DNA of 64,000 bases from Fen-1364 sp049515135 (GCA_049515135.1 JBEKUJ010000014.1:62001-126000), one strand, 5' to 3'; positions 1 through 9,418 are shown, counted from the stretch's first letter. Numbers and translations are program-made. The notes: generated by a model from the letters alone, not told the origin.

Positions 1-192
1 CCGGGCCGCTTTTCTTTGCCAGCCGCGGTTTTCTGGATCTCCGCTTCTCTTCTCCGCCTGCCATTTGACGACATCTTAGCGCTTCTGGCCACCGATTGCC
101 AAGGATGGTGCTGTGATTCATCGCGATTCGGAGGATGGCCGCCGCGTTTGTCCGTCCGCGTGATTGTTCGTACCTTTTCGAAACGAGGCACC
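1..192. other. window edge / upstream region of the YyaL-like gene
   Basis: No gene is confirmed here. On the minus strand an ATG at 74..72, or in another frame at 64..62, opens Lys/Arg-rich reading frames that run off the window edge, so the 5' end of a divergent gene is possible. No convincing ribosome-binding site precedes either start and the visible part is under 25 codons, so I do not call it. The plus-strand frame upstream of 193 is open but looks like non-coding sequence in translation. Confidence 0.3.
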
Positions 193-2199
193 ATGAACGC
201 CCTGCAGTTCGAGAAGAGCCCCTACCTTCTCCAACACGCGGCCAACCCCGTCGACTGGCATCCCTGGGGAGAAGAGGCGTTCAGAAAGGCTCGGGCGGCG
301 AAACGTCCGATCTTTCTCTCAATCGGCTATTCCACCTGCCACTGGTGCCACGTGATGGAGCACGAGTCCTTCCAGGACGCTGAGGTGGCTTCTCTGATGA
401 ATGATGCTTTCGTTTCGATCAAAGTGGATCGCGAAGAGCGCCCCGATATTGATGCTCACTACATGACCGCCTGCCAGCTCATGACAGGGTCGGGAGGCTG
501 GCCTCTCACCATCATCATGACGCCGGAAGGCACGCCGTTCTTCGCGGGGACATACATCCCGAAAGAGAGCGGCTTCGGCCACACCGGAATGCTCGATCTT
601 GTGCCGCGGATTCGGGAGCTGTGGGCAACCCGGCGCGATGAGCTTGTCTCTTCCGCTGCAACAGTGGCAGCCGCTCTCGCCGAGCATGCTGAAACGGCGG
701 CGCATGAAGCACACTTCGATCGCGATACTGTGGGGAAGGCCGCTCAGGCGCTCTCGGGCCAGTTTGACGGGGCGAACGGCGGCTTCGGCTCCGCTCCCAA
801 GTTTCCCATGGCAAGCATCTACCCGCTGCTGCTGCGCGCGTGGCACAGGCAGAAAGACGGCGAAGCCCTGCAGATGGTGGAAAGGGCTCTGCGCGCCATG
901 CGCAACGGAGGCATCTACGACCAGATCGGGTTTGGCTTCCATCGATATTCGACTGATCCACAGTGGCGACTGCCCCATTTCGAGAAGATGCTCTATGACC
1001 AGGCGCTCCTGTGCATTGCATATGTCGACGCGTGGCGCGCCACGGGTGACGACTTCTACGGCCGGACGGCCGGAGAGATCTGCACGTATGTGCTTCGCGA
1101 TATGACATCGCCCGAGGGAGGGTTCTTCACGGCGGAAGACGCGGACAGCGAGGGGGAGGAGGGGAAGTTCTACCGCTGGACCCGTGCTGAAATCCAGTCT
1201 GCTCTCACTGCCGATGAGATGGAGCATTTCAATGAGCTCTACCGGGATATCGGCGAACCGGAGGTCATCCTGTTCCGCGATCCTGCCCAGACAGCTGCTC
1301 CCGGGCGCCTCGAGAGCGCTCTTCTGCAGCGCAGGCAGGCCAGGAAACGGCCATCCCGTGACGATAAGGTGCTTGCCGACTGGAACGGCCTCATGATAGC
1401 GGCGCTGGCTCGCGCGGGAGCCGTCCTTGACGAGGCAACATTCTGCGATGCAGCCTCGCGGGCGGCGGATTTCATTCTCACGCGCCTCAGGAGCAGCGAC
1501 GGCAGGCTCCTTCACCGCTACCGTGACGGAGAGGCCGCAATCGGCGCATTCGCCGACGACTATCTGCTTCTCGCCTGGGGCCTCATGGAGCTGTACGAGG
1601 CCACTTTCCAGACGCGCTGGCTCCGAGAGGCAATACGTCTTCTGGATGGAGGGATTGCGCTTTTCTGGGATGATGAAGCAGGAGGGTTCTTCCAGACCTC
1701 CCGGGACGCAGCGGGCGTGCCCGGCAGCCGGGTCAAGCCGATTGTGGACGGCGTCATCCCCTCCGCGAACTCGGTGGGGATCTTGGTTCTCACGCGGCTC
1801 GCTGAGATCACCGGTCTGGAGGAATACCGCCGGCGGGCGCAGCTCATCATCAGCCTCTATCCCAGGGAAGCGGAATCGAATGCGTTGTCTTTCGCTTTCT
1901 TTCTCTTTGCCCTCGACTTCTTTCTGGGCCCTGCGTTCCAGGTCGTCATTGCAGCAGACTCGAATGATCCGCAGGCGCGCGCCATGGTCCGCGCGGTGCG
2001 CGGGCGTTATCTCCCGAACGTGTCCCTGGTGCTGAGGTCGACCAGCGAGGCGGAGCCGGAGATCCTGCGTCTTGCCCCTTACACGGCGTCGCAGGGTCTT
2101 GTCAACGGCAAGGCCACCGCCTACGTGTGCAGAAGATGGGCCTGCGAGCTTCCCACGAATGATCCGGCGGTCATGCTGCAAAACCTTGAATCAGGGTGA
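193..2199 (+). CDS. YyaL/SSP411-type thioredoxin domain-containing protein (DUF255)
   Basis: A 668-residue protein of the YyaL / spermatogenesis-associated protein 20 family. It has an N-terminal thioredoxin-like domain followed by a long alpha/alpha-toroid resembling N-acylglucosamine 2-epimerase-type six-hairpin folds. The family signature CHWCHVM is at about residues 49-55, followed by the conserved KVDREERPD stretch. FEKMLYDQA and AEDADSEGEEG segments typical of the toroid domain follow. The open frame extends upstream to position 16, but homologous sequence begins at MNALQFEKSPYLLQH, so ATG 193 is chosen. There is no signal peptide, so it is cytoplasmic. The biochemical role of the family is not settled. 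The stop overlaps the convergent phospholipase-like gene by 9 bp. Confidence 0.92.
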   Translation: MNALQFEKSPYLLQHAANPVDWHPWGEEAFRKARAAKRPIFLSIGYSTCHWCHVMEHESFQDAEVASLMNDAFVSIKVDREERPDIDAHYMTACQLMTGSGGWPLTIIMTPEGTPFFAGTYIPKESGFGHTGMLDLVPRIRELWATRRDELVSSAATVAAALAEHAETAAHEAHFDRDTVGKAAQALSGQFDGANGGFGSAPKFPMASIYPLLLRAWHRQKDGEALQMVERALRAMRNGGIYDQIGFGFHRYSTDPQWRLPHFEKMLYDQALLCIAYVDAWRATGDDFYGRTAGEICTYVLRDMTSPEGGFFTAEDADSEGEEGKFYRWTRAEIQSALTADEMEHFNELYRDIGEPEVILFRDPAQTAAPGRLESALLQRRQARKRPSRDDKVLADWNGLMIAALARAGAVLDEATFCDAASRAADFILTRLRSSDGRLLHRYRDGEAAIGAFADDYLLLAWGLMELYEATFQTRWLREAIRLLDGGIALFWDDEAGGFFQTSRDAAGVPGSRVKPIVDGVIPSANSVGILVLTRLAEITGLEEYRRRAQLIISLYPREAESNALSFAFFLFALDFFLGPAFQVVIAADSNDPQARAMVRAVRGRYLPNVSLVLRSTSEAEPEILRLAPYTASQGLVNGKATAYVCRRWACELPTNDPAVMLQNLESG

Positions 2200-3231
2200 A
2201 CGGGCGGCGACCTCCCCTTCCAATCTTGCGTACATCGAGTCCAGGATCTCTGCCAGGGGGAAAGGATTCGCGTGCTCGGGGATGCAGCTTTCCCGGCCGG
2301 TATCCAGGTTCTGATCTCCGACCAGGTCGGCCAGCCCGTCCGGAGGGGCCTGCCCGGAAAGGACGCCATAGAGTCCTCTGAGCATGCCCACGCAGATCTG
2401 GAGGGCTTCCTCGTAGAGATCGATGAAGCTTGAAGTGAACACTGCGGAAGAATCGCAGGGGTGGCACCACGTGGCGTGGCTCAGGTTCAGGAAATCATGG
2501 CCGGCGGGGATGTCGCGGGGATGCACCAGGGCGAGCCGCCGCTGCGTGAAACCGTCCTTGCGGTCTTTCCTGTACGCCAGTCTGATCAGATCCGGGTTGA
2601 GGTGGTTCGTGAGCTTGTAGAAAAAGATCGTGTCGTGGTAGGCATTCTCCACCCGCAGCCTGTCCCGGCTCTTGTAGCTGTATGAGGGGTAGATCGCATT
2701 CAGCCCTTTGACCAGCGCCTTGACCACAGGGTAGGGAAGCATCTTCCCGCAGCGCACCTGGGAAAGAAAATCGAAATCATCCAGCGACCTGCCGAAGCGC
2801 CGCTGGAGCACCAGTACGTCCAGGATCCGCTCAAGAAAAGGATGCGAGTGGAAGTACCGTCGGGTGACGGAATCGCGAGGGTCGACCCATCCCGAGAAAT
2901 ACCCGATATAGGGGTGCGTGGATCGATCCAGCGGACCGTGAGTGGCGAACCCGAGGATGAACGCCGAAAGATCCGAGCCGGGACCTGCGGCAAGGCGAAG
3001 CGCTTCGCGGGCCATCTGCTCAATCAGGCTGCCGAACCCCCGGCGGTGCAGCGCAACACCGTAGCGCAGGCCCGTGGGCATGGTGCGCTGGTTATGATAG
3101 AAGAAATCCGGCCCCTGCGCGCCGAAGCGAAAGATGTTTCCGTGCGCATCAAGGATGGACTGCGCTTTCTCGCCCAAGGCAGCCCGCAACGCTTCCTCAG
3201 CGAAAAGCAGATGAGTGAAGTGAGCAGGCAT
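2191..3231 (-). CDS. zinc-dependent phospholipase C-like protein
   Basis: A 346-residue protein resembling the bacterial zinc-dependent phospholipase C / PF00882-like family, which binds metal through scattered His and Asp residues. Visible hallmarks are the start MPAHFTHLLFAEEAL, a GAQGPDFFYHNQR segment, the FATHGPLDRSTHPYIGYFSG segment with conserved His residues, and a later HPFLERILDVL helix. There is no signal peptide, unlike secreted clostridial phospholipases, so a cytoplasmic hydrolase of unknown substrate is more likely. The frame opens further upstream to 3303, but that part lies over the tRNA promoter and does not look conserved, so ATG 3231 is preferred. It converges on the YyaL-like gene. 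Confidence 0.8.
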   Translation of the reverse strand: MPAHFTHLLFAEEALRAALGEKAQSILDAHGNIFRFGAQGPDFFYHNQRTMPTGLRYGVALHRRGFGSLIEQMAREALRLAAGPGSDLSAFILGFATHGPLDRSTHPYIGYFSGWVDPRDSVTRRYFHSHPFLERILDVLVLQRRFGRSLDDFDFLSQVRCGKMLPYPVVKALVKGLNAIYPSYSYKSRDRLRVENAYHDTIFFYKLTNHLNPDLIRLAYRKDRKDGFTQRRLALVHPRDIPAGHDFLNLSHATWCHPCDSSAVFTSSFIDLYEEALQICVGMLRGLYGVLSGQAPPDGLADLVGDQNLDTGRESCIPEHANPFPLAEILDSMYARLEGEVAARSP

Positions 3232-3281
3232 AGGCTCAAGATAGCATAATGGCGGGTGAGAATCAGCAGGAATGCGCCCCC

Positions 3282-3309
3282 TTGACTTTTTTCCGGGCGC
3301 CACTACATT
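3282..3309 (+). promoter_or_regulatory. predicted sigma70 promoter of tRNA-Phe
   Basis: TTGACT at 3282-3287 and TACATT at 3304-3309 are separated by 16 bp. Predicted transcription starts about 5 bp before the mature 5' end of the tRNA. Confidence 0.55.
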
Positions 3310-3320
3310 GTCCCGTTATC

Positions 3321-3393
<73 letters not shown>

Positions 3394-3421
3394 GTTAGCC
3401 GGACAGCCTGAAAAGGTTTCC

Positions 3422-4912
3422 TCACGCCCTCCTGCCGAATGACCGCGCCGCCCTCACGGCCGCGCTCCATCCCTCAACAAGGGCGCCCCGGGTGACATCC
3501 TGCATGGACGGCTCGAAGATGGCATCCGCCTGCCAGATTGAGGAAAGCCGTTGCCGGTTTTCCCACATGCCGGTGGCAAGCCCGGCCGCGAATGCCGCCC
3601 CCAGGGCTGTTGTCTCGAAAGTCCGCGGCCGCACAAGCGGCACGCCGAGGATGTCCGACTGGAACTGCATGAGGAACGCGTTGGTGGACGCGCCGCCGTC
3701 AACGCGGACAGAGCGGATGGACTGGCCGGCGTCGCGCTGCATGGCCTGCACCAGGTCCCGGGTCTGGTACGCCACGCTCTCGAGGCCTGCCCGCACGATG
3801 TGCTCCTGCCGGGTTCCCCGCGTGATTCCCAGGATGGAGCCGCGCACATCCGGGTCCCAGTACGGCGCTCCCATGCCGACGAAGGCGGGGACGAAGTAAA
3901 CCCCCGCGGTGTCCGGCACGGCGCGCGCCATTGTTTCCGACTCAGCTGCGGAGGAAAGGATCCGCAGCTCGTCCCGCAGCCATTGCACCACTGCTCCCCC
4001 GATGAACACTGAGCCTTCCAGGGCGTATTCCAGCCCGTCACCCAGGTCCCAGGCAACCGTTGTGAGAAGCCGATTGCCCGATGCGACAGGCTTCTTCCCC
4101 GTAGCCAGCAGGCAGAAGCAGCCAGTGCCATAGGTGACTTTGACATCCCCGGGCTCCAGACAGGCCTGGCCCAGGAGGGCGGCCTGCTGGTCTCCCAGGA
4201 CGCCGCGCACGGGGATTTCCGCTCCCAGGAGACCCCGGGGAGCGACGCCGAAATCAGATGACGAAGGGCACACCTGCGGAAGCATTGACATCGGGACTCC
4301 CATTGCCGAGGCAAGCTCGGTGTCCCATACGCCCTTGCTGATGTCGAAGAGCATGGTGCGGGAAGCGTTGGACGGATCCGTGAGGTGCCTCCCGGTGAGC
4401 CTGCTGAGGAGCCACGAGTCGACGGTGCCGAAACAGATTTCTCCCGCCTGCGCCCGGCTTCGATTCCGGTTGTCCGCCTGCAGGAACCACATGATCTTCG
4501 TGGCGGAGAAATAGGGATCCAGCAGGAGGCCCGTCCTCTCCCCGATGGTCTTTTCGAGTCCGGAAGCGGAGAGTCGACGGCAGATGTCCGTTGTGCGCCT
4601 GTCCTGCCAGACGATTGCGGGGCCCACGGGCTCCCCGGTGGCGCGGTCCCAGAACACAGCGGTCTCACGCTGGTTGGCAATGCCGATGCCCTCGATCCGG
4701 GAAGGAGGGATTCGCGCCGCCGCAATTGCGTCCCGGGCAGCGCCGATCTGGGTAGACCAGATCTCCTGTGGATCGTGCTCAACCCATCCGGGTTTCGGGT
4801 AGGACTGGGTGAAGGGCTTCTGCGAGACGGAGACCGCCCGGCCGGTTCTGTCGAAAAGGATTGCGCGCGAGCTCGTTGTCCCCTGGTCCAGCGCGAGAAT
4901 GTAGCTCTCCAT
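3422..4912 (-). CDS. glpK: glycerol kinase
   Basis: A 496-residue FGGY-family kinase that phosphorylates glycerol to sn-glycerol 3-phosphate with ATP in the cytoplasm. The N-terminus ALDQGTTSSRAILFD is the classic nucleotide-binding phosphate-1 motif of GlpK. ANQRETAVFWDRATG, GTVDSWLLSRLTG, the GDQQAALLGQ segment, YGTGCF and DGGASTNAFLMQFQSDI follow in GlpK order, and the length matches the family (about 500). It is the last gene of a probable three-gene operon with the thymidine-kinase-like and lipoprotein genes, 21 bp after the latter. No glpF or glpD is adjacent. The GlpA-like genes are 45 kb away in this window. Confidence 0.95.
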   Translation of the reverse strand: MESYILALDQGTTSSRAILFDRTGRAVSVSQKPFTQSYPKPGWVEHDPQEIWSTQIGAARDAIAAARIPPSRIEGIGIANQRETAVFWDRATGEPVGPAIVWQDRRTTDICRRLSASGLEKTIGERTGLLLDPYFSATKIMWFLQADNRNRSRAQAGEICFGTVDSWLLSRLTGRHLTDPSNASRTMLFDISKGVWDTELASAMGVPMSMLPQVCPSSSDFGVAPRGLLGAEIPVRGVLGDQQAALLGQACLEPGDVKVTYGTGCFCLLATGKKPVASGNRLLTTVAWDLGDGLEYALEGSVFIGGAVVQWLRDELRILSSAAESETMARAVPDTAGVYFVPAFVGMGAPYWDPDVRGSILGITRGTRQEHIVRAGLESVAYQTRDLVQAMQRDAGQSIRSVRVDGGASTNAFLMQFQSDILGVPLVRPRTFETTALGAAFAAGLATGMWENRQRLSSIWQADAIFEPSMQDVTRGALVEGWSAAVRAARSFGRRA

Positions 4913-4933
4913 GCCGGGGAGTATAGAGCCCGA

Positions 4934-5653
4934 TCATCTGGCGGGCAAGGTTGCCGCAGGAGGTTGAACCGCGCCCGCGGTGTATGGACCCGCAAGAGCT
5001 CCATACCCGCCCTTTGCGTTGTTTGCAAACACGCGGAAGGTGAAGCCCTGGGCAAGGGCCGGGGAAGCGGCGGCCATCTTCTGCACCTCCAGTGGAGGGC
5101 CCTTGCGCGTTGCCGGGAAGCTTGCCACGTACTTGCCGTCTTTCCCGTAGGTCCAAACCTCCATCGAGTCGTACTGGCCGCTCAGGTGGATCAGCCCGTC
5201 GGTGACGGAAGCGGCGGGATAGGCCGCATCGGACGCGGAAACCTGCCGGGCAGCCACGGTGAACGTCTCCTCGACCGTGTCGCCTCCGGAATTCTGGAGA
5301 AGGACCCGGTAGCTGCCCTGCGGGACGGGCCGAGAGGCAGGCATGACGAGCGTATTGGAGCCGATCCATGCTTCGCTTTCCGCGGTCGATGACACCCACG
5401 CGGTACTGTCAACTTCCCAGAAAAGCTCCGCGTCGTCGTTGATCACGTAGAAGCTGCTGAGGTTCTCCATTCCGCTGGGATCGCTCGCCACCAGGAAGAC
5501 GCTCAATCCCTCGGAGAACGCGCCCGTGCCGGCATCATGCTGGTAGATGACGCGGCCGTAGACGCGCGAGATCGCCGGCGGTTTGTTGGAGCAGCCGGCC
5601 AGGAGAGCAAGCGCAGCGGCAGCCAACGTAATCATCTGGAGCGCCCTCCTCAC
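4934..5653 (-). CDS. predicted lipoprotein of unknown function
   Basis: A 239-residue protein with a lipoprotein signal peptide: basic start VRRALQM, hydrophobic stretch, and lipobox LLAGC with the acylated Cys at about residue 21. The mature part looks beta-rich, with Ig/fibronectin-like features (extended strands, GGDTVEETFTV, LIHLSGQYDSMEVW), and may be a periplasm-facing beta-sandwich. GTG 5653 is chosen because it overlaps the stop of the upstream gene (GTGA) and gives a well-formed signal peptide. An ATG 30 bp further upstream is possible. I do not recognise a functional family. Confidence 0.75.
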   Translation of the reverse strand: MRRALQMITLAAAALALLAGCSNKPPAISRVYGRVIYQHDAGTGAFSEGLSVFLVASDPSGMENLSSFYVINDDAELFWEVDSTAWVSSTAESEAWIGSNTLVMPASRPVPQGSYRVLLQNSGGDTVEETFTVAARQVSASDAAYPAASVTDGLIHLSGQYDSMEVWTYGKDGKYVASFPATRKGPPLEVQKMAAASPALAQGFTFRVFANNAKGGYGALAGPYTAGAVQPPAATLPAR

Positions 5654-6774
5654 GTTTCCTCCAGGACGGCAGAGCGTCTGCAATCGGAAAGCCGGCGGCG
5701 CAGGTATTCCCGGTCCAGCCGCAGGTCCCTGACGAGCTTCCGGAAAAGATCGTTGGGGACCAGGTTCTGCTCCGTGGAAAGGAAGAGCAGCGCCTTTTCC
5801 GCTATGCAGGAGACGCGCAGAGAGTTCATCATTACTTCGCTGTCCTCATAGCTGCTGCTGAAGTGCCGGTACAGCTGAGAGCGTTCGATGTGGTCCTGGA
5901 TCCACGAGAGCTCTTCTCTCAGGGGAGCAGCGTCCCCCCGTGAGGCCGCCTCACCCAGCGGCTTGAGGAAGAGGTAGGTGTACTCCTTGCCGGGCAGGTA
6001 ATGATGATCATCGCACCGGGTGCAGTAATTCGGCTCCCGCGAATCGTTGATCTCCCTGTCCCCGCCGATGACAATAAGCGGGTCGAAATACAGGGCAGGG
6101 CATTCGCGGCCGTCAACCGTGTAATATCGATAGGTGTAGTAGGAATCCTGGAGGCATTCAGGGTGCTCGCAATACGCGGTCAGGGGGAAGACGTCCGTTG
6201 CTGTGTCCAGGAGGAGCTTCGCCGTGGTGTTGAAGATCTCCCTGCGGAAGTTCAGGACCAGGGAAGGGAAGATGAATGTCAGCCCCCTGGCGCGGGAGAC
6301 GTTTTCCACCACGTACGCCAGCCGCTCCTCGTAAAAGGATGCTTCGTCGATAACCCATGTCCCGACACCGGGGTTCTGGGCCATGATGCGCTCCAGGTCG
6401 AAGGAGCTGGCGATGGAGGCGATGTTCTTCCCGCACCGCACGAACCCGCCCCGAAACGGCAGGGCGTCCGCCGGATAGTCGGGAAACCGGGAGACATCGA
6501 GTGCGGATCGAATGAAGAAGACGATCCGCCTGTCCGCGCCGTCCGTCCTGGTGCTTTCTGCGGCCTTGCCGGTCTTTTTCCTGGCCACTTCGGAGTCCCG
6601 CCAGATGCGCGCTGAGAACTCAGTCTTTCCCGAGCCCATGGAGCCGATGACGAGGATCCTGCGGGAGGGGCGGGAGAAGTCGAAATGGTTGAAGGAGCGG
6701 TGCACTCTTACCTCGGGGAAACCGAGGCTCTTGAGAAACGCGCCCGCCTGCGAGCTTTCAACGTCTGCGGCCAT
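5650..6774 (-). CDS. thymidine-kinase-like P-loop protein with long C-terminal extension
   Basis: A 374-residue protein with the layout of type II thymidine kinases inside a longer chain. The P-loop GSMGSGKT is at about residues 44-51, and IDEASFYEE at about 142-150 matches the Walker B/IDEAQF motif. A zinc-lasso-like region has C202, C207, C251 and C254 around a PLIVIGGDREINDSREPNYC segment, which parallels the IGG-x-E-Y-A-R-C part of TK. Ordinary bacterial TKs are about 190-220 residues. This one has about 40 extra N-terminal and about 120 extra C-terminal residues, and the first Cys pair is CX4C rather than CX2C. Start ATG 6774 fits the promoter at 6783-6811, which overlaps the alternative ATG at 6795. 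It may be a true dT kinase or a repurposed paralogue. Confidence 0.75.
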   Translation of the reverse strand: MAADVESSQAGAFLKSLGFPEVRVHRSFNHFDFSRPSRRILVIGSMGSGKTEFSARIWRDSEVARKKTGKAAESTRTDGADRRIVFFIRSALDVSRFPDYPADALPFRGGFVRCGKNIASIASSFDLERIMAQNPGVGTWVIDEASFYEERLAYVVENVSRARGLTFIFPSLVLNFRREIFNTTAKLLLDTATDVFPLTAYCEHPECLQDSYYTYRYYTVDGRECPALYFDPLIVIGGDREINDSREPNYCTRCDDHHYLPGKEYTYLFLKPLGEAASRGDAAPLREELSWIQDHIERSQLYRHFSSSYEDSEVMMNSLRVSCIAEKALLFLSTEQNLVPNDLFRKLVRDLRLDREYLRRRLSDCRRSAVLEET

Positions 6775-6782
6775 TGCAGCGC

Positions 6783-6811
6783 AGGATAGCGCCACGCGCA
6801 GCCGCAGTCAA
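6783..6811 (-). promoter_or_regulatory. predicted promoter of the thymidine-kinase-like operon
   Basis: On the minus strand TTGACT (6811-6806) and TATCCT (6788-6783) are 17 bp apart. The expected start of transcription is within a few bases of ATG 6774, so the mRNA would be leaderless or nearly so. Confidence 0.55.
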
Positions 6812-6826
6812 CGCAGCGGGAATCGA

Positions 6827-6855
6827 TTGACACCCCGGTTCCGACGACTTACAGT
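6827..6855 (+). promoter_or_regulatory. predicted promoter of the P-type ATPase gene
   Basis: TTGACA (6827-6832) and TACAGT (6850-6855) are 17 bp apart. Predicted transcription begins about 6 bp before ATG 6868, again nearly leaderless. It is back to back with the promoter at 6783-6811. Confidence 0.55.
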
Positions 6856-6867
6856 TCGGGAACTCAA

Positions 6868-9417
6868 ATGGCTCTGACCGAAGAACAAGTGAAAAGCCTG
6901 CGCGGATTGACCGAGCGGCAGGCGCAGGAAGCCGTGCGGTTGCACGGGTTAAACGAGCTTCCCCGGGCGGGGAAAAGGGGCATCCTGTCCATCGCCGCGG
7001 GGGTGGCGCGTGAGCCGATGTTCCTTCTCCTGCTTGCCTGCGGGGCTCTGTACCTCGTGCTGGGGGACATCCAGGAAGCTGCCATGCTGCTCGGGTTCGT
7101 GCTGGTGATCATGGGAATCACGATCTACCAGGAGCAGAAGACCGAGAAAACGCTCCAGGCCCTGCGGGACCTGGCCTGCCCGCGCGCCCTCGTCATCCGC
7201 GACGGAGAAAGGCGGCGCATCCCGGGACCGGAGGTTGCTCGCGGCGACCTCATTGTGCTGGCTGAAGGGGATAGGGTTCCGGCAGACGGCGTCCTGGTCT
7301 GGGAAATCAACCTGTCCGCGGACGAGTCGCTTCTCACCGGAGAGTCCATGCCCGTTCGCAAGATTGCGGGGGACTCTTCTGCCGGAATGCTGAGGCCGGG
7401 CGGTGATGACCTTCCCTGCGTCTACTCCGGAACCCTCATCGTGCACGGGCAGGGAGTGGCGGTAGCCAGGGAAACCGGCGCCTCTTCGGAGATCGGGCGG
7501 ATCGGCAAGGCCCTGCAGGTCATGGAACAGGAGCAGACGCCGCTGCAGAAGGAAACAGGCTCGATTGTGCGCGTAATCTTCGTGGGGGCCCTCATCCTGT
7601 GCGCCGCGCTTGTCGTGGTGTACGGCCTGACCCGCGGGGACTGGCTGAACGGCCTGCTCTCAGGCATAACCCTGGCCATGGCAGTGCTCCCGGAAGAGTT
7701 TCCTGTGGTACTGACCATTTTTCTTGCGCTGGGGGCGTGGCGCATTTCCCGCAACAACGTGCTGGCCCGCAGGATGGCGGCCGTAGAGACTCTCGGTGCG
7801 GCAACCGTGCTGTGCACGGACAAGACCGGCACCCTGACGCAGAACCAGATGCGCATCAGGATGCTGCGCGCAGGAGAGCGATCCATTGATGTGACGGAGT
7901 GGCCGGGGGATCTTCCGGAAGCCTTCCACGAGCTGCTTGAGTACGGGATCCTGGCAAGCCAGCAGGATCCATTCGATCCCATGGAAAAGGCCATCCACGA
8001 GATCGGCGCGGGGAAGCTCACCAACACCGAGCATATCCACACCACCTGGACGCTGGCGCAGCAGTACCCGCTCTCAAGCGAATTGCTTGCGCTCTCCCAC
8101 GCCTGGAAATCGATGGCGGGGAGCGGCTACGTGGTGGCGACAAAAGGGGCGCCGGAGGCAATAGCGGATCTCTGCCACCTCGAGCCGCAGAGAACGGAGC
8201 AGCTTTCCCTGCAGGTGCAGGAGATGGCCGACAAGGGCCTGCGGGTGATCGGAGTCGCAAAGGCGATTTTCGACAGCGTCGAGCTGCCCGACGTGGCCCA
8301 TGATTTTCCTTTCCAGCTCATCGGCATCATCGGGCTGGAGGATCCGGTTCGGCCCGCGGTGCCGGCCGCGGTCAAGGAATGCAATGAGGCGGGAATCAAG
8401 GTGGTGATGATCACCGGAGACTATCCAGCCACGGCGCAGAAGATAGCGCGCCAGATCGGGCTTGGGCAGGGGTTCACGATCACCGGGCCAGAGCTCGCCG
8501 CCATGCCGGTGCAGGAGCTCTCCGGGCGCGTGGCTGCGGCTGACATCTTTGCGCGCGTCGTGCCGGAGCAGAAGCTCGCCATCGTGGACGCCTTCAAGTC
8601 GCGCGGAGAGATCGTTGCCATGACCGGCGACGGCGTGAACGATGCCCCCGCACTGAAGTCGGCACATATCGGCGTTGCAATGGGAAGCCGCGGGACGGAC
8701 GTTGCACGCGAGGCATCGGATCTGGTTCTGCTGGACGACGATTTTTCTTCCATTGTCAAGGCGGTCAGGATGGGAAGGCGCATCTTCGACAACCTGAGAA
8801 AAGCCATGGCGTACGTGGTCAGCGTGCACATTCCCATCGCTCTGGCGTCCCTGCTGCCTGTTCTCCTGCAGTGGAAGGAGATGATCCTTTTCCCCGTGCA
8901 CATCGTCTTCCTGGAGCTCATCATCGACCCGGCCTGCTCGGTTGTCTTCGAGGCGGAGCCCGCCGAGGCTGACATCATGAAAAGGAAGCCGCGTGGTCCC
9001 CGTGAGCGTCTCTTTGGAAGGACGAGCCTTCTCATCAGCTGTCTCCAGGGGCTCGTCGCCTTCGGGGCAGTGTTGGGCGTGTACCTGGCCGCGCTGGGGA
9101 TCGGGCAGAGCCTTGCCGAGGCCCGGACCCTGGCGTTCATCACCCTCATCGTGTCGAACCTCTGTCTCATCCTGACCAACCGCAGCTGGTCGCGCACAGC
9201 CGTGTCCGCCTTTTCCGCGGGCAATCCCGCTCTTTTGTGGGTAGTCAGCGGGGCCCTTCTCTTCCTGGGGCTGGTTGTATACGTCCCTGGCCTTCGCGGC
9301 CTGTTTCACTTTGCCCCCATGCATCCCCTGGACATAGCGATAGCGCTGGGAGCGGGCCTGGTGAGCATCGCCTGGTTCGAGGCGGCCAAGATCCTTTTGC
9401 GCCGACGCAGGCGATAG
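6868..9417 (+). CDS. cation-translocating P-type ATPase (P2, Ca2+-ATPase-like)
   Basis: An 849-residue membrane pump. The N-terminal cation-ATPase domain begins GLTERQAQEAVRLHGLNELP. The actuator motif LLTGESMPV is present. The phosphorylation motif DKTGTLT has its catalytic Asp at about residue 318. The nucleotide-binding domain has KGAPEAI, followed by the hinge MTGDGVNDAPALKSAHIGVAMG. About 8-10 transmembrane segments are visible, with TM4 carrying PEEFPVVLT where classical SERCA/PMR1 pumps have PEGLP. The length and lack of N-terminal heavy-metal domains place it in the P2 group. Ca2+ is the default guess, but the PEEFP variant makes the ion uncertain. It converges on the helicase gene, one base short of touching. 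Confidence 0.9.
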   Translation: MALTEEQVKSLRGLTERQAQEAVRLHGLNELPRAGKRGILSIAAGVAREPMFLLLLACGALYLVLGDIQEAAMLLGFVLVIMGITIYQEQKTEKTLQALRDLACPRALVIRDGERRRIPGPEVARGDLIVLAEGDRVPADGVLVWEINLSADESLLTGESMPVRKIAGDSSAGMLRPGGDDLPCVYSGTLIVHGQGVAVARETGASSEIGRIGKALQVMEQEQTPLQKETGSIVRVIFVGALILCAALVVVYGLTRGDWLNGLLSGITLAMAVLPEEFPVVLTIFLALGAWRISRNNVLARRMAAVETLGAATVLCTDKTGTLTQNQMRIRMLRAGERSIDVTEWPGDLPEAFHELLEYGILASQQDPFDPMEKAIHEIGAGKLTNTEHIHTTWTLAQQYPLSSELLALSHAWKSMAGSGYVVATKGAPEAIADLCHLEPQRTEQLSLQVQEMADKGLRVIGVAKAIFDSVELPDVAHDFPFQLIGIIGLEDPVRPAVPAAVKECNEAGIKVVMITGDYPATAQKIARQIGLGQGFTITGPELAAMPVQELSGRVAAADIFARVVPEQKLAIVDAFKSRGEIVAMTGDGVNDAPALKSAHIGVAMGSRGTDVAREASDLVLLDDDFSSIVKAVRMGRRIFDNLRKAMAYVVSVHIPIALASLLPVLLQWKEMILFPVHIVFLELIIDPACSVVFEAEPAEADIMKRKPRGPRERLFGRTSLLISCLQGLVAFGAVLGVYLAALGIGQSLAEARTLAFITLIVSNLCLILTNRSWSRTAVSAFSAGNPALLWVVSGALLFLGLVVYVPGLRGLFHFAPMHPLDIAIALGAGLVSIAWFEAAKILLRRRRR

Positions 9418-9418
9418 C

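Noticed and set aside
319..2181. 620-codon open frame on the minus strand
   Set aside because: It lies wholly antisense to the YyaL-like gene. Its translation is low-complexity and Arg/Pro/His-rich with no family motif, a shadow of high-GC coding sequence.
3454..5055. 533-codon minus-strand frame overlapping glycerol kinase
   Set aside because: It overlaps the well-supported glpK in another frame and translates to Ser/Arg/Pro-rich sequence without domains.
9277..9282. GTATAC as a further GntR site
   Set aside because: It is inside the ATPase coding sequence, far from the island and without dyad flanks, so likely chance.
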